DNA from: Bacillota bacterium
Lineage (GTDB): Bacteria; Bacillota; Clostridia; Christensenellales; Aristaeellaceae
Direction: 5' to 3'
DNA: 64,000 nucleotides
Assembly: GCA_023425025.1 (NCBI GenBank)
Contig: JAFADG010000035.1
Span: forward strand, 62,001-126,000
The translations under genes were made by a program, and so were the position numbers. The notes beneath the pieces were generated by a model. It was not told the DNA's origin. It saw nothing but the letters and a program-made list of their open reading frames with translations, and ran no database searches. How positions within the stretch are numbered: the stretch's first letter is position 1; every line of letters starts with the position of its first letter. Positions 31,389 to 40,210 of the stretch are shown here, one piece after another.

Positions 31389-31916
31389 TTACTTTGCGGT
31401 GGCAGAGGCATACGCCTTTTCCAGCGCGGCGATGAAGCCGTTCAAGTGCAGGGTGGCGCCGGCCTTCAAATCTTCGGCCACGGCGCCGCTCTTGTCAACG
31501 CTTACGCCTGCCAATACCTGCTCCAGCGTTTTGCCGGTGCAATAGGCCACCAGGGCGTCAACCTGCTCAAACCATTCCTTGCCGATGGAGGACGCCTTTT
31601 TCATGCCGTAGGCTTCCCCCAGCTCATACTTGCTCAGATAATCGCCGTCCAAATCGGCGGTAATCTCCCCCCTGGCATTGAAGGTGACCTGGGTTTGGGT
31701 CACGTCAAATTCGATTTCAACGATGACGCCGTTTTCATCAACGACCAGGGTGCAAATGGTGGTATCGACCTGGCCGGCCCCGTCCGCATCCACCGCGGCA
31801 GACCTGGAGGATGCGATATTGGTAACAACGCCAAGCCCCAGGGTATCGGCCAGTGCGCCGGCGGTGGTGGAAACGCTCATGACCAGAATAAGCGCAAGGG
31901 CGGAAAGCTTCTTCAA
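31389..31916 (-). CDS. Secreted FMN-binding-like protein, probable ApbE substrate
   Basis: The 175-residue protein has a clear signal peptide (KLSALALILVMSVSTTAGALA). The mature part has QVDTTICTLVVDENGVIVEIEFD and EWFEQVDALVAYCTGKTLEQVL, which resemble FMN_bind-type proteins. It ends with LKAGATLHLNGFIAALEKAY. The AGATLHLNG stretch resembles the threonine motif flavinylated by ApbE. The adjacent apbE supports an extracytoplasmic flavoprotein that could shuttle electrons. It has no lipobox or membrane anchor. A good promoter lies upstream. Confidence 0.65.
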   Translation of the reverse strand: MKKLSALALILVMSVSTTAGALADTLGLGVVTNIASSRSAAVDADGAGQVDTTICTLVVDENGVIVEIEFDVTQTQVTFNARGEITADLDGDYLSKYELGEAYGMKKASSIGKEWFEQVDALVAYCTGKTLEQVLAGVSVDKSGAVAEDLKAGATLHLNGFIAALEKAYASATAK

Positions 31917-31970
31917 GGAAGCACACCTCTTTTCTTACGATAACGGAACCTAAGTTCCTTCGCTTATCCT

Positions 31971-31999
31971 ATCATACCCAATCGATACAGGCGCGTCAA
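31971..31999 (-). promoter_or_regulatory. Promoter of the secreted FMN-binding-like gene
   Basis: TTGACG (31994-31999) and TATGAT (31971-31976) on the minus strand are spaced by 17 bp. A palindrome GGAACCTAAGTTCC lies in the leader at 31945-31958 and could be an operator. Confidence 0.65.
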
Positions 32000-32025
32000 G
32001 TTTGGCTTGTCACTATTAACAATGT

Positions 32026-33453
32026 TTACGCTTTCTCCAGCTCGCTTTGCAAAAGCTCCTGTAGCTTGACAGGGTTGGCTTTGCCTTGCGTTAACGCCAT
32101 GGCCTGGCCCATCAGCGCCTTGGCCATGGTCAGCTTGCCCTTTTTGTAACCCTCCAGCATGGCGGGGTTCTGGGCAATGGCCGTCTTGACTGCGGACAAG
32201 AGCGCGTCCGTATCGCTTAATTGATACAACCCCTGCTCCCGAACGACCTCCTCCGGGTCCTGATCCTTTTCCCACAAAAGGGACAATACCTTTTTGCCGG
32301 CGGAGGAGTTGACCTGCCCTTCCTCCAAAAGATCCGCAAGCCTGGAAAGATGCGACGCGGAGATGGGAATATCCACGCTTTCCGGGGGCAGCAGGCGGAA
32401 AACTTCGGTGATCAGCAGGTTGCAAAGGGTTACGGGGGCATGGGTTTTTGCCGCAGCCTTTTCAAAGTAGTCGGCAATTTCCTTTTGCCCGGTCAATTGC
32501 TCGGCGGCATAGGCGGAAAGGCCGAAGTCCCGCATATAGGCGGCCTTGCGTTGATCCGGCAGGGCGGGAATTTCCGCGCGCAAAGCTTCAACCTTGTCCA
32601 GGGAAGTCTCGATGGGCATCAGGTCCGGGTCGGGGAAATAGCGGTAGTCGTTGGCGTCTTCCTTTTTGCGCATGGAATAGGTCTGCCCTGTGGCCTGGTC
32701 AAAGCGCCGCGTCTCCTGTATGATCTTTTCGCCCTTTTCCACGGCCTCCACCTGGCGGATGTACTCCTGCTCAATGGCCTTTGCAACCGACTGGAAGGAG
32801 TTCAGGTTCTTCATTTCCGTGCGGGTGCCAAGGGTAGTATCGCCCTTTTTGCGCACGGAGAGGTTCACGTCGCAGCGCAGCGAACCCTCGTTCATTTTGC
32901 AGTCGGAAATACCGGTGTAGGAGATGACAGCCTTGAGCTTTTGCAGGTAGGCGGAGGCTTCCTTGGCGGAACGGAGATCCGGCTCGGAGACGATTTCAAT
33001 CAGCGGCACGCCGCAGCGGTTGCAGTCCACCAGCGTGCCCTTTTTATCGTCATGGATCAGCTTGCCAGCGTCCTCCTCGATGTGGATGCGGGTGATGCCG
33101 ATTCTCTTCTGCCCATCCTGCGTTTCAATGGTCAGATGGCCGTGGTAGCACAGCGGCAGGTCGTACTGGGAAATTTGATATGCCTTGGGCAGGTCGGGAT
33201 AAAAGTAGTTTTTGCGGTCCTGCTTGGAGTAGGGCTCAATCTGGCAGTTGGTAGAAAGTCCGGCCTTGATTGCATAGTCCACCACCTGCCCATTGAGTAC
33301 CGGCAGCGTGCCGGGCATGCCCATACAGACGGGGCAGCACTGGGTGTTGGGGGCCGCGCCGAAATCCGTGGGGCAGGTACAGAAAATCTTCGACTTTGTT
33401 TTCAATTCCACGTGCACTTCCAGGCCGATGACCATTTCATAATCCTTCAGCAT
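32026..33453 (-). CDS. gatB: Asp/Glu-tRNA amidotransferase subunit B
   Basis: The 475-residue protein is the tRNA-binding, amide-transferring subunit of GatCAB, which converts Glu-tRNA(Gln) and/or Asp-tRNA(Asn). It opens with MVIGLEVHVELKTKSKIFC, has the zinc-site cysteines CTCPTDF and CCPVCMGMPG, and ends with the YqeY-like helical domain. The ATG shares one base with the gatA stop (TAATG), so the two are cotranslated. It is the last gene of the aspS-gatC, gatA, gatB operon. Confidence 0.96.
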   Translation of the reverse strand: MLKDYEMVIGLEVHVELKTKSKIFCTCPTDFGAAPNTQCCPVCMGMPGTLPVLNGQVVDYAIKAGLSTNCQIEPYSKQDRKNYFYPDLPKAYQISQYDLPLCYHGHLTIETQDGQKRIGITRIHIEEDAGKLIHDDKKGTLVDCNRCGVPLIEIVSEPDLRSAKEASAYLQKLKAVISYTGISDCKMNEGSLRCDVNLSVRKKGDTTLGTRTEMKNLNSFQSVAKAIEQEYIRQVEAVEKGEKIIQETRRFDQATGQTYSMRKKEDANDYRYFPDPDLMPIETSLDKVEALRAEIPALPDQRKAAYMRDFGLSAYAAEQLTGQKEIADYFEKAAAKTHAPVTLCNLLITEVFRLLPPESVDIPISASHLSRLADLLEEGQVNSSAGKKVLSLLWEKDQDPEEVVREQGLYQLSDTDALLSAVKTAIAQNPAMLEGYKKGKLTMAKALMGQAMALTQGKANPVKLQELLQSELEKA

Positions 33454-34916
33454 TACTTTGACACCTCCTTGAAGGCGTGGCGGTTATCCCGCTCATAGGC
33501 GTGGGCGATACGGTACAAAAGCGGCTCGGAAAAGGGCCGGCCCGTAAGCTGCATGCCGATGGGCATGCCCTGCTCATCCGCCCCGCAGGGAATGGACAAC
33601 GCGGGCAGGCCGGCGATGCTTACCGGCACGGTGTAGATGTCGCCCAGGTACATCTCCAGAGGATTTTGCGTCTTTTCCCCGATTTTGTAGGCGGTGGTGG
33701 GGGCCACGGGAGATAAAACCGCCTGGCAGGTGGCGAAGATGCTCGAATACTCCTCCATGATCTTGGTGCGTACCTGCAGCGCCTTTTTGTAATAGGCGTC
33801 AAAGTACCCGGCGCTCAAGGTAAAGGTGCCCAGCATGATACGGCGCTTGACCTCGGGGCCAAAGCCCTGGCTGCGGGTCTTTACGTACAGGTCATTGAGG
33901 TCTTCATACTCTTCCGCCCGGTAGCCGTAGCGGATGCCGTCAAACCTTGCAAGGTTGGAGGAAGCCTCGGCGGAAGAAATGACGTAATAAGCGGGCAAGG
34001 CATATTTGAGCGTGGGCAGGGAAACATCCACAATTTCCGCGCCCTGGGCCGCATACCACCTGGCGGCCGTTTCCACGGCGACTTTGACGGAAGCGTGCAG
34101 GCCTTCGCCAAAGAATTCACGGGGCATGGCGATGCGCAGGCCTTTGACGCCATGGTTCAGCTCCGCGGTATAATCGGGGGTTTCGCGGCTGACGGAGGTG
34201 GAATCCTTCGGGTCATGGCCGCTCAAAGCGTTCAAAACCCAGGCGGAATCCTCCACGGTTTTGGTCAGCGGGCCGATCTGATCCAGCGACGAGGCAAAGG
34301 CGATGAGGCCAAACCGGGATACGGCGCCGTAGGTGGGCTTCATGCCCACCACCCCGCAGAAGGAGGCCGGCTGGCGAATGGAGCCGCCGGTGTCGGACCC
34401 CAGGGTAAAAGCCGCCTCGCAGGCAGCCACCGCGGCCGCCGCGCCGCCGGAGGAACCGCCGGGAACGCAGCTTACATCCCTTGGATTACGGGTGATCTTG
34501 ACACTGGAATTTTCTGTGCTGGAGCCCATGGCGAATTCATCCATGTTCAATTTGCCCAGCAGCGTGCAGCCTTTTTCGATCAGCTTTTGATAGGCGGTGG
34601 CGTTGTAGGCGGGAACGAAGTTTTCCAGCATGCGGCTGGCGCAGGTGGTTTTGATACCCTTGGTGCAAATGTTGTCCTTGATGCCCATGGGCACGCCGGA
34701 AAGGGGCGGCAAGTCTTCACCGGCTGCCCTGCGGCGGTCGATGTCTTCGGCGGCCTTCAGCGCTTCCGATTTGGTGACGGTAAGGTACGCGCCGATTTGC
34801 GGCTCGGCTTTTTCGATCTGATCAAAGTATGCCGCCGCCGCCTCCCGGGCAGAGAGGGATTTTGATTGCAGCTGTCTGGACAGCTCTTTCACGCTCAGGC
34901 GTATAATGTCGCTCAT
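33453..34916 (-). CDS. gatA: Asp/Glu-tRNA amidotransferase subunit A
   Basis: The 487-residue amidase hydrolyses glutamine and passes ammonia to GatB. The Lys-Ser-Ser catalytic set is visible in GVPMGIKDNICTKG, in VPGGSSGGAAAAVAA and in GSDTGGSIRQPA. The ATG at 34916 has AAGGAGGC correctly spaced, so the longer frame is not used. It lies 10 nt downstream of the aspS-gatC fusion. Confidence 0.96.
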   Translation of the reverse strand: MSDIIRLSVKELSRQLQSKSLSAREAAAAYFDQIEKAEPQIGAYLTVTKSEALKAAEDIDRRRAAGEDLPPLSGVPMGIKDNICTKGIKTTCASRMLENFVPAYNATAYQKLIEKGCTLLGKLNMDEFAMGSSTENSSVKITRNPRDVSCVPGGSSGGAAAAVAACEAAFTLGSDTGGSIRQPASFCGVVGMKPTYGAVSRFGLIAFASSLDQIGPLTKTVEDSAWVLNALSGHDPKDSTSVSRETPDYTAELNHGVKGLRIAMPREFFGEGLHASVKVAVETAARWYAAQGAEIVDVSLPTLKYALPAYYVISSAEASSNLARFDGIRYGYRAEEYEDLNDLYVKTRSQGFGPEVKRRIMLGTFTLSAGYFDAYYKKALQVRTKIMEEYSSIFATCQAVLSPVAPTTAYKIGEKTQNPLEMYLGDIYTVPVSIAGLPALSIPCGADEQGMPIGMQLTGRPFSEPLLYRIAHAYERDNRHAFKEVSK

Positions 34917-34926
34917 ATATGCCTCC

Positions 34927-37005
34927 TTACTCCACCGTACGGGGAACGGTGATGAAGCCTTCGTCCCTGGTGGGGGCGCTTTGCAAAAGCGCTTCGCGGT
35001 CAAACTCCATAACGGGCATGTCGTCCCTAAACACATTGCTCACCGGCACCACGTGGGCGGTGATGGGCACGTCTTCCGTATCCACCTCCGACAATTGGTC
35101 GGCGAAGGCGATGATGGCCTGCAATTCGCCCCCCATGCGCTTTTGCTCCTCAGGGGTCAAGTGCAGCTTGGCCAGCGCCGCTACCTGCTCCACCTGAATT
35201 TGGGGAACGGGCGCTTTGTGTTTGTGGGCGGTTTCCTGTCCTTCCTTGACGCCAAGCTTCAAAATTTCCAGCTGGGCCTGGTCCACATAATCCGGGGCTT
35301 GGGTCATCAGGCAGGAAGCATCCTTTGTTTTGGGGAAGGCGATCACATCCCGCAGGGAATCGGCGCCCAATAGCAGCATCACCAGCCGGTCCAGGCCGAA
35401 GGCGAACCCGCCGTGGGGCGGCGTACCGTACTGGAAGGCCCGCAGCAAAAAGCCGAAGCGCCGCTCCGATTCCTCCTTGGAAAAACCCAAGGCTTCAAAC
35501 ATTTTCGCCTGCACGTCGCTTTGATGGATACGGATGGAGCCGCTGCCCAGCTCCACGCCGTTTAGTACCACGTCGTACGCCTGGGCACAGACGCGGCCGG
35601 GATCGCTGATCAGATAAGGGATATCCTCCTTGCGGGGCATGGTGAAGGGGTGGTGGGAGGCCACGAAGCGGTTTTCTTCCTCGGAATATTCAAACTCGGG
35701 GAAGTCCGTGACCAAAAGGAACTGAAAATCATCCTTGGGCCTAAGGTTCAGCATGTCGCCCACCATCAGGCGCAGGCCGCACAGTACGCGGCAGACGGTT
35801 TGGAACTTGTCGGCGCAAAAGAGGATGAAATCGCCGGGCCTGGCGTCCATCTTTTGAAGCAGGGCGTCAAATTCCGTCTTGGTGAAGTATTTTTGCAATA
35901 TGGAATTGATTTCGCCGTTTTCCCGGATCAGTATCCAGGCCATGCCCTTGGCGCCCAGGGAGACGGCCTTGTCGGTCAATTCCTCAATGGTGCTGCGGGC
36001 AAACTTCTCGCCGCAGCCACGGCAGTTGATGGCGCGCACCAAGCCGCCCTTTTCCGTCACCTGGCGGAATACCGAGAAAGAACAGGCTTTGGCAAGGTCC
36101 GTCAAATCCACGATGGGGAAATCAAAGCGCAGGTCCGGCTTGTCGCAGCCGTAGCGGTCCATGGCTTCCTGCCAGGTCAGGCGCAGGAAGGGATGGGGAA
36201 GCGGTTTGCCCATTACGTTTTCAAAAATGTAGGTGAACAGCTTGATAAGGTGGTTCAGCACATCCTCCTGCTCCACAAAGGACATTTCCATATCCACCTG
36301 GGTGAATTCCGGCTGCCGGTCCGCCCGCAGGTCTTCATCCCGAAAGCACCGGGCGACTTGATAATACCTGTCGATGCCGCCCACCATCAACAGCTGCTTG
36401 AAGATTTGCGGGCTTTGGGGCAGCGCGTAAAAGGTGCCGGGGTGCACGCGGCTGGGCACCAGGTAATCCCGGGCGCCCTCCGGCGTGGACTTGGTGAGGA
36501 TGGGGGTTTCCACCTGAATGAACCCGTCGGCATGCAGATAATCCTCCGCGGCCTTTTGTATAAGGTTGCGAAGCTTTAAGGCGCTGAGCATGGCCGGCCG
36601 GCGGATGTCCAAAAAGCGGTACTGCAGCCGCAATTCTTCCCGAACCTTTGTATCCTCCTCCAGGGAGAAGGGCAGCGGCTTGGCAACGGAAAGAACCTCC
36701 AGGCTCTCCGCTTTCAGCTCCACCGTACCTGTTAGGATTTTCGGGTTTACCGTATCCGCGTCCCGCAGGCGCACAACGCCGGAGACGGAGATGACCGACT
36801 GGCTTTTCAATCCCTCTGCCGCCTGAAAATCCTCCGGCGATACGTTGCGGGCGTCAAACACCACCTGCAAAACACCTTCCCGGTCTTTTAGGTCGATAAA
36901 CAGTACGCCGCCCATATCCCGCTTGCTTTGCACCCAGCCCGCGGCGGTAACCTGAAGGCCGATGTGCTCTTCCCGAAAGGCTCCGCAATAATGTGTGCGT
37001 TTCAA
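34927..37005 (-). CDS. aspS: Aspartyl-tRNA synthetase fused to amidotransferase subunit GatC
   Basis: The 692-residue protein joins two normally separate genes. Residues 1 to about 595 are a bacterial AspRS with an N-terminal OB fold, class II motif 2 RCFRDEDLRADRQPEF, the GAD insert and motif 3 GFAFGLDRLVMLLL. After QETAHKHKAPVPQIQ the last 85 residues are GatC, with VEQVAALAKLHLTPEEQ and the NVFRDD region. The frame is continuous with no stop between them. No separate gatC is present before gatA. The start is a TTG at 37005 with GGGGAGGA upstream. Control is by a T-box leader. Confidence 0.92.
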   Translation of the reverse strand: MKRTHYCGAFREEHIGLQVTAAGWVQSKRDMGGVLFIDLKDREGVLQVVFDARNVSPEDFQAAEGLKSQSVISVSGVVRLRDADTVNPKILTGTVELKAESLEVLSVAKPLPFSLEEDTKVREELRLQYRFLDIRRPAMLSALKLRNLIQKAAEDYLHADGFIQVETPILTKSTPEGARDYLVPSRVHPGTFYALPQSPQIFKQLLMVGGIDRYYQVARCFRDEDLRADRQPEFTQVDMEMSFVEQEDVLNHLIKLFTYIFENVMGKPLPHPFLRLTWQEAMDRYGCDKPDLRFDFPIVDLTDLAKACSFSVFRQVTEKGGLVRAINCRGCGEKFARSTIEELTDKAVSLGAKGMAWILIRENGEINSILQKYFTKTEFDALLQKMDARPGDFILFCADKFQTVCRVLCGLRLMVGDMLNLRPKDDFQFLLVTDFPEFEYSEEENRFVASHHPFTMPRKEDIPYLISDPGRVCAQAYDVVLNGVELGSGSIRIHQSDVQAKMFEALGFSKEESERRFGFLLRAFQYGTPPHGGFAFGLDRLVMLLLGADSLRDVIAFPKTKDASCLMTQAPDYVDQAQLEILKLGVKEGQETAHKHKAPVPQIQVEQVAALAKLHLTPEEQKRMGGELQAIIAFADQLSEVDTEDVPITAHVVPVSNVFRDDMPVMEFDREALLQSAPTRDEGFITVPRTVE

Positions 37006-37062
37006 AGCTGTATCCTCCCCCGGGCATCCTTGCCGGAATGTAGTTTGGTCAAATTCAAGGTA

Positions 37063-37361
37063 TAAAAAAACGCCTTTCAATCCCCTGCTCGGGACGAAAG
37101 ACGTAATATCTTGCGCGGTGCCACCCCATTGGGCCAATGGCCCACTCACCAGCAACGGGCATCAAATGCCGATTGCCTCCGGCGAAAACGGGCCGGTCCC
37201 GTCCAAGTCTACTCGGCTTTTGCCTTTCGGTTGGCTGCTCCAGGCTGTTCTTCCCCGAAAGCTCCGTGCCACCCTTTCACCTTGCGGCGGCTCTCTGAAA
37301 CGAAGGTATTCCGGCTACTCTTCCCATCATCGCAATGAAGCAAAGCGCTTCTATGAGATTT
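37063..37361 (-). promoter_or_regulatory. T-box leader of the aspS-gatCAB operon
   Basis: On the minus strand the leader contains the T-box sequence GGGGTGGCACCGCG (37114-37127), which pairs with the uncharged tRNA acceptor end. It is followed by a terminator whose stem GTCTTTC...GAAAGGC precedes seven T residues at 37064-37070. The 5' part has a stem I region with an AGAGAGCC element. By position the sensed tRNA should be tRNA(Asp) or tRNA(Asn); I could not fix the specifier codon by eye. Confidence 0.9.
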
Positions 37362-37367
37362 GAGGGT

Positions 37368-37396
37368 ATTATACCCGCAAACAAGGGGGATGTCAA
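37368..37396 (-). promoter_or_regulatory. Consensus promoter of the aspS T-box operon
   Basis: TTGACA (37391-37396) and TATAAT (37368-37373) are both perfect and are spaced by 17 bp on the minus strand. Confidence 0.9.
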
Positions 37397-37447
37397 CGGC
37401 AAGTCTTTCAAAAAACACCTTGAGTACAACAAAGCTGCCAATCGCAG

Positions 37448-37897
37448 TCATAGTTTATTTTCCCGAAGTTTTGAAAAAAGGGCATTCAGTGACGTTTCAA
37501 ATGCCTCATCCTGCGCGCTGTCCCGCTTTTTCGGCCCATGCACCCGGCCCCCGGCCCGCAGGCGTTTTTTCGTTTCGTGGCGCTGGTTGAGCAGCGGCAA
37601 AATATTTTCATCGGTAAAAACCAGCCCGTCCTGACGGATCACATGGGCGCCCTTGGCCAGACACATGGCCGCCAGGCCGTAATCCTGGGTAACGACCACA
37701 TCGCCCTTTGAAGCGCGGTTCAAAAGCGCAAAATCCACGCTGTCGGCCCCGCGCATAACGGTGACTACCTGGACGTCAGTCCTTGAAAAAGCATGGGCGT
37801 CGTCGCAGAAAAGCGTTGCCGGCACCTGGTGCTGTTTGCCGATTTTGATCGCTATGTCCGTCACTGGACAGGCATCCGCGTCGATGAGCAGGTTCAT
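37448..37897 (-). CDS. YaiI/YqxD family protein (DUF188)
   Basis: The 149-residue protein starts MNLLIDADACPV, the signature of the YaiI/YqxD (UPF0178) family. It contains ADSVDFALLNRASKGDVVVTQDYGLA, characteristic of a PIN-like nuclease fold. The biochemical role of the family is not established. GGAGGC lies 9 nt before the ATG at 37897. It is divergent from the ATPase gene with a gap of about 50 bp. Confidence 0.88.
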   Translation of the reverse strand: MNLLIDADACPVTDIAIKIGKQHQVPATLFCDDAHAFSRTDVQVVTVMRGADSVDFALLNRASKGDVVVTQDYGLAAMCLAKGAHVIRQDGLVFTDENILPLLNQRHETKKRLRAGGRVHGPKKRDSAQDEAFETSLNALFSKLRENKL

Positions 37898-37949
37898 GTA
37901 TGATACGCCTCCTGCATAGAATGTCCCATCAAGGAAAGGAGCGTGCAAA

Positions 37950-39032
37950 ATGGACGAAACGCGCCATTATTTCCCCGGCGGCAATACCAGCCAAGGGTTT
38001 TACAGCCGGTTTGCCTATATTCTGCCCCAAAGTCAGGTTTGCCGCAAGATCATTTTAAAGGGAGGGCCCGGCATCGGCAAAAGCACGCTGATGCGAAGAG
38101 TGACAGAGCACCTGAGTGCACTAAACCAGTCTGTGGAGGTGTTTCATTGCTCCAGCGACCCGGACAGTTTGGACGGCATTGCCGCGCCGGATCTGGGCTT
38201 TGCGCTGATCGACGGCACGGCGCCCCACATGCTGGACCCCGTGCTGCCCGGCGCGGAGGATGGCATTTTAAACCTTGGCGAGTGCCTGGATGAAGAACTG
38301 CTTTCAAAAAGCCGCCGGTCCATACGGGACGCCATGGAGGAAATCGCCAGGTGCTTTTTGCGGGTCTATGATTACCTTGGCGCCGCGGCGCCCCTTTTGT
38401 GCGGCAGCACCAGGGAATGGCGGGAGAAGATCGCCCCCGGCGCCGTAGACGCCCTGGCCAGGAGCCTTGCGGACAAGTGGCTGCCCAGCGGCGAAGGGAA
38501 TGCTTTGGAGCGCCAGCTGTTCGCCGAGGCGTATACGCCAAGGGGATATATATCGTTCCTGCCCACCCTTCTTTATGAAAAGGTGGTGTGCATTGCCCTG
38601 CCCTGGGGGCTGTCGGCAAGCTCCCTGCTCATAAAGCTTCGGGATACGGCCCTTGGCCGGGGCATACCGGTGCTATCTCTGTACAATCCGCTGATGCCAG
38701 GGGAATTGAATCATATCAACCTGCCCACCTTGTCCCTGAGCATGGTAACCGGCCCTGTGGAAAATCCGCTGGAAACGGTGAACCTGCAGGAGGCACTGTC
38801 GCTGCACCAGGGCCTCAGCCGCGAGCAGGTGTTCAACCGCAACGCCCATGAGCTGTTGTTGCAGCGGGCGGTGGAATGCCTAAAGGAAGCCAAGGCCCGC
38901 CACGATGATCTGGAAAAGGTGTATACCGCCGCCATGGATTTTGGAAAATGGGAAAGGGCGCTGAAAAACGTCATCAATACGGTGGACGCGCTGGCAGCGC
39001 GGAAAGAAATGCCTGATCCTGAAAGAGAATAG
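37950..39032 (+). CDS. P-loop ATPase-like protein of unknown function
   Basis: The 360-residue protein has a Walker A motif GGPGIGKSTLM near residue 38, and no obvious AAA+ sensor motifs. The N terminus HYFPGGNTSQGFYSRFAYIL is typical of a conserved clostridial and bacillar family annotated only as ATP-binding. The C-terminal third is helical (ECLKEAKARHDDLEKVYTAAM). A full-length member would be expected to act on a nucleotide-dependent task, possibly linked to sporulation, but this is not established. AAAGGAG lies before the ATG and a strong terminator follows. Confidence 0.7.
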   Translation: MDETRHYFPGGNTSQGFYSRFAYILPQSQVCRKIILKGGPGIGKSTLMRRVTEHLSALNQSVEVFHCSSDPDSLDGIAAPDLGFALIDGTAPHMLDPVLPGAEDGILNLGECLDEELLSKSRRSIRDAMEEIARCFLRVYDYLGAAAPLLCGSTREWREKIAPGAVDALARSLADKWLPSGEGNALERQLFAEAYTPRGYISFLPTLLYEKVVCIALPWGLSASSLLIKLRDTALGRGIPVLSLYNPLMPGELNHINLPTLSLSMVTGPVENPLETVNLQEALSLHQGLSREQVFNRNAHELLLQRAVECLKEAKARHDDLEKVYTAAMDFGKWERALKNVINTVDALAARKEMPDPERE

Positions 39033-39037
39033 CCGCT

Positions 39038-39064
39038 AAAAAAGGACCGGCCGGGTCCTTTTTT
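39038..39064. terminator. Bidirectional intrinsic terminator
   Basis: AAAAAAGGACC and GGTCCTTTTTT form a perfect stem around GGCCG, with A and T runs on both sides. It separates the convergent ATPase and ybaK genes. Confidence 0.9.
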
Positions 39065-39069
39065 CGTAC

Positions 39070-39552
39070 CTATTCCTTTATCAGCTTGCCGGTGCGGGCA
39101 TGCAGGTAGGCGATCAGCGCCTTGGGCTCCAGCACCATCTGCAAGCCCCTTACCCCGGCGCTGACGGCGATCTCAGGAAAAACAAGCGCCGACTCATCCA
39201 AAAAGGTGGGGAAAAGCTTTTTCATGCCCACGGGGGAGCAGCCGCCCCGGATGTAGCCGGTCAAGGCCAGCAGGTCGTTCACGTGGATCAGGTCAACCTT
39301 TTTGTCTTGCAGGATCGCCGCGGCCGCCTTTAGGTCCAGCTCTTTGTTGACAGGGATCACAAACACCGCGTGGCCCTTGCGCTCGCCCTTTATGACCAGC
39401 GTTTTGAATACCGCCGACGGGTCCATGCCGATTTTGCCCGCGACCAGTTCGCCGTCAAACAGCCCCTCCTCCCACGGGTAGGAAAGGGTGCGGTAGGGGA
39501 TTTTCGCCCCGTCCAATAAGCGCAGGGCGTTTGTTTTTGGAATGGCTGCCAT
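39070..39552 (-). CDS. ybaK: Cys-tRNA(Pro)/aminoacyl-tRNA deacylase, YbaK/EbsC family
   Basis: The 160-residue protein hydrolyses mischarged tRNA such as Cys-tRNA(Pro). It shows DPSAVFKTLVIKGERKG and the GYIRGGCSPVGMKKLFP loop that forms the substrate pocket. The ATG at 39552 gives the standard N terminus MAAIPKTNALRLLD. It lies 23 nt behind luxS on the same strand and is probably cotranscribed with it. Confidence 0.9.
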   Translation of the reverse strand: MAAIPKTNALRLLDGAKIPYRTLSYPWEEGLFDGELVAGKIGMDPSAVFKTLVIKGERKGHAVFVIPVNKELDLKAAAAILQDKKVDLIHVNDLLALTGYIRGGCSPVGMKKLFPTFLDESALVFPEIAVSAGVRGLQMVLEPKALIAYLHARTGKLIKE

Positions 39553-39575
39553 GAATGCTTCCTCTTTATGCGGTG

Positions 39576-40037
39576 TCAATCGGGATAGGCCATTTTCGCT
39601 TCCGACCAGCCGGACAAGACCCCCGCATACGCCGCGGCGTCTTTTTGGGCCTGCCACAGGTCATGGTCCAGGTAATTGCCGCACTCGATTTTTTTCGCGC
39701 CGGGGATGTCCCCTGCAAAATCGCGGATGAAAGCAAACGTCTCCTGCAATAGGGACAAAGCCTGCTGTTTTGTTACGCTGTCCCGGGTCAAAAAATAAAA
39801 GCCGGTACGGCAGCCCATGGGCCCCACATACACGATTTCCGGAGAGTACTTGGAATTGCGCACGTACGTGGCAAACAAATGCTCTATGGTATGCGCGGAG
39901 CCTGTGGAAAGGTATTCCCCGCGGTTGGGAAAGCGCATGCGCAGGTCATAGGTGACGACGTCCCCATCGATTCGGGAAACGTACAGCCCGGGCGTCAGCG
40001 TATCATGATTGATGGAAAAGCTCGCGATCTTCTGCAT
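39576..40037 (-). CDS. luxS: S-ribosylhomocysteine lyase
   Basis: The 153-residue protein is LuxS. The zinc-binding GSAHTIEHLFATYVRN motif and the catalytic cysteine in GPMGCRTGFYFL are intact. It recycles S-ribosylhomocysteine to homocysteine and the autoinducer-2 precursor, linking to the methionine genes elsewhere in the window. The ATG at 40037 is preceded by GGGAGGG. A strong promoter lies upstream at 40063-40091. No lsr-type AI-2 receptor genes are present. Confidence 0.95.
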   Translation of the reverse strand: MQKIASFSINHDTLTPGLYVSRIDGDVVTYDLRMRFPNRGEYLSTGSAHTIEHLFATYVRNSKYSPEIVYVGPMGCRTGFYFLTRDSVTKQQALSLLQETFAFIRDFAGDIPGAKKIECGNYLDHDLWQAQKDAAAYAGVLSGWSEAKMAYPD

Positions 40038-40062
40038 AGATAACCCTCCCTGTATACAGCCG

Positions 40063-40091
40063 ATTATAGCCCCTCGCCCTTTATCCGTCAA
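40063..40091 (-). promoter_or_regulatory. luxS: Promoter of luxS-ybaK
   Basis: TTGACG (40086-40091) and TATAAT (40063-40068) on the minus strand are spaced by 17 bp. Confidence 0.8.
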
Positions 40092-40110
40092 GGCGGCCAA
40101 AATGTGCGCA

Positions 40111-40147
40111 GCGCAAGGAAAACACGCTTGGTTTCCTTGCGCCGCTT
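40111..40147. terminator. Terminator hairpin after the BofC-like gene
   Basis: GCGCAAGGAAA and TTTCCTTGCGC form a perfect 11-bp stem with a 10-nt loop. On the plus strand it is followed by CGCTTTTT, and on the minus strand by a weaker T-rich patch. It lies about 65 nt past the stop of the minus-strand BofC-like gene and before luxS. Confidence 0.6.
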
Positions 40148-40210
40148 TTTCGAAGCATGACCCCGGCCCATTGGCAAATGAACAGGGTTTTTATGCGGTT
40201 TCCTTAACGC

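Noticed and set aside
32006..32021. Rex- or FNR-like site TTGTCACTATTAACAA upstream of the FMN-binding-like gene
   Set aside because: The arm spacing is two bases short of the 18-bp Rex consensus and the symmetry is poor.
32221..33498. 425-codon plus-strand frame opposite gatB
   Set aside because: gatB is unmistakable on the minus strand and the opposing frame has no family features.
37263..37277. A second T-box-like GGGTGGCACGG within the aspS leader
   Set aside because: It lacks the CCGCG half of the T-box, lies in the stem I part of the leader and has no terminator behind it; it is more likely a chance similarity than a tandem T-box.
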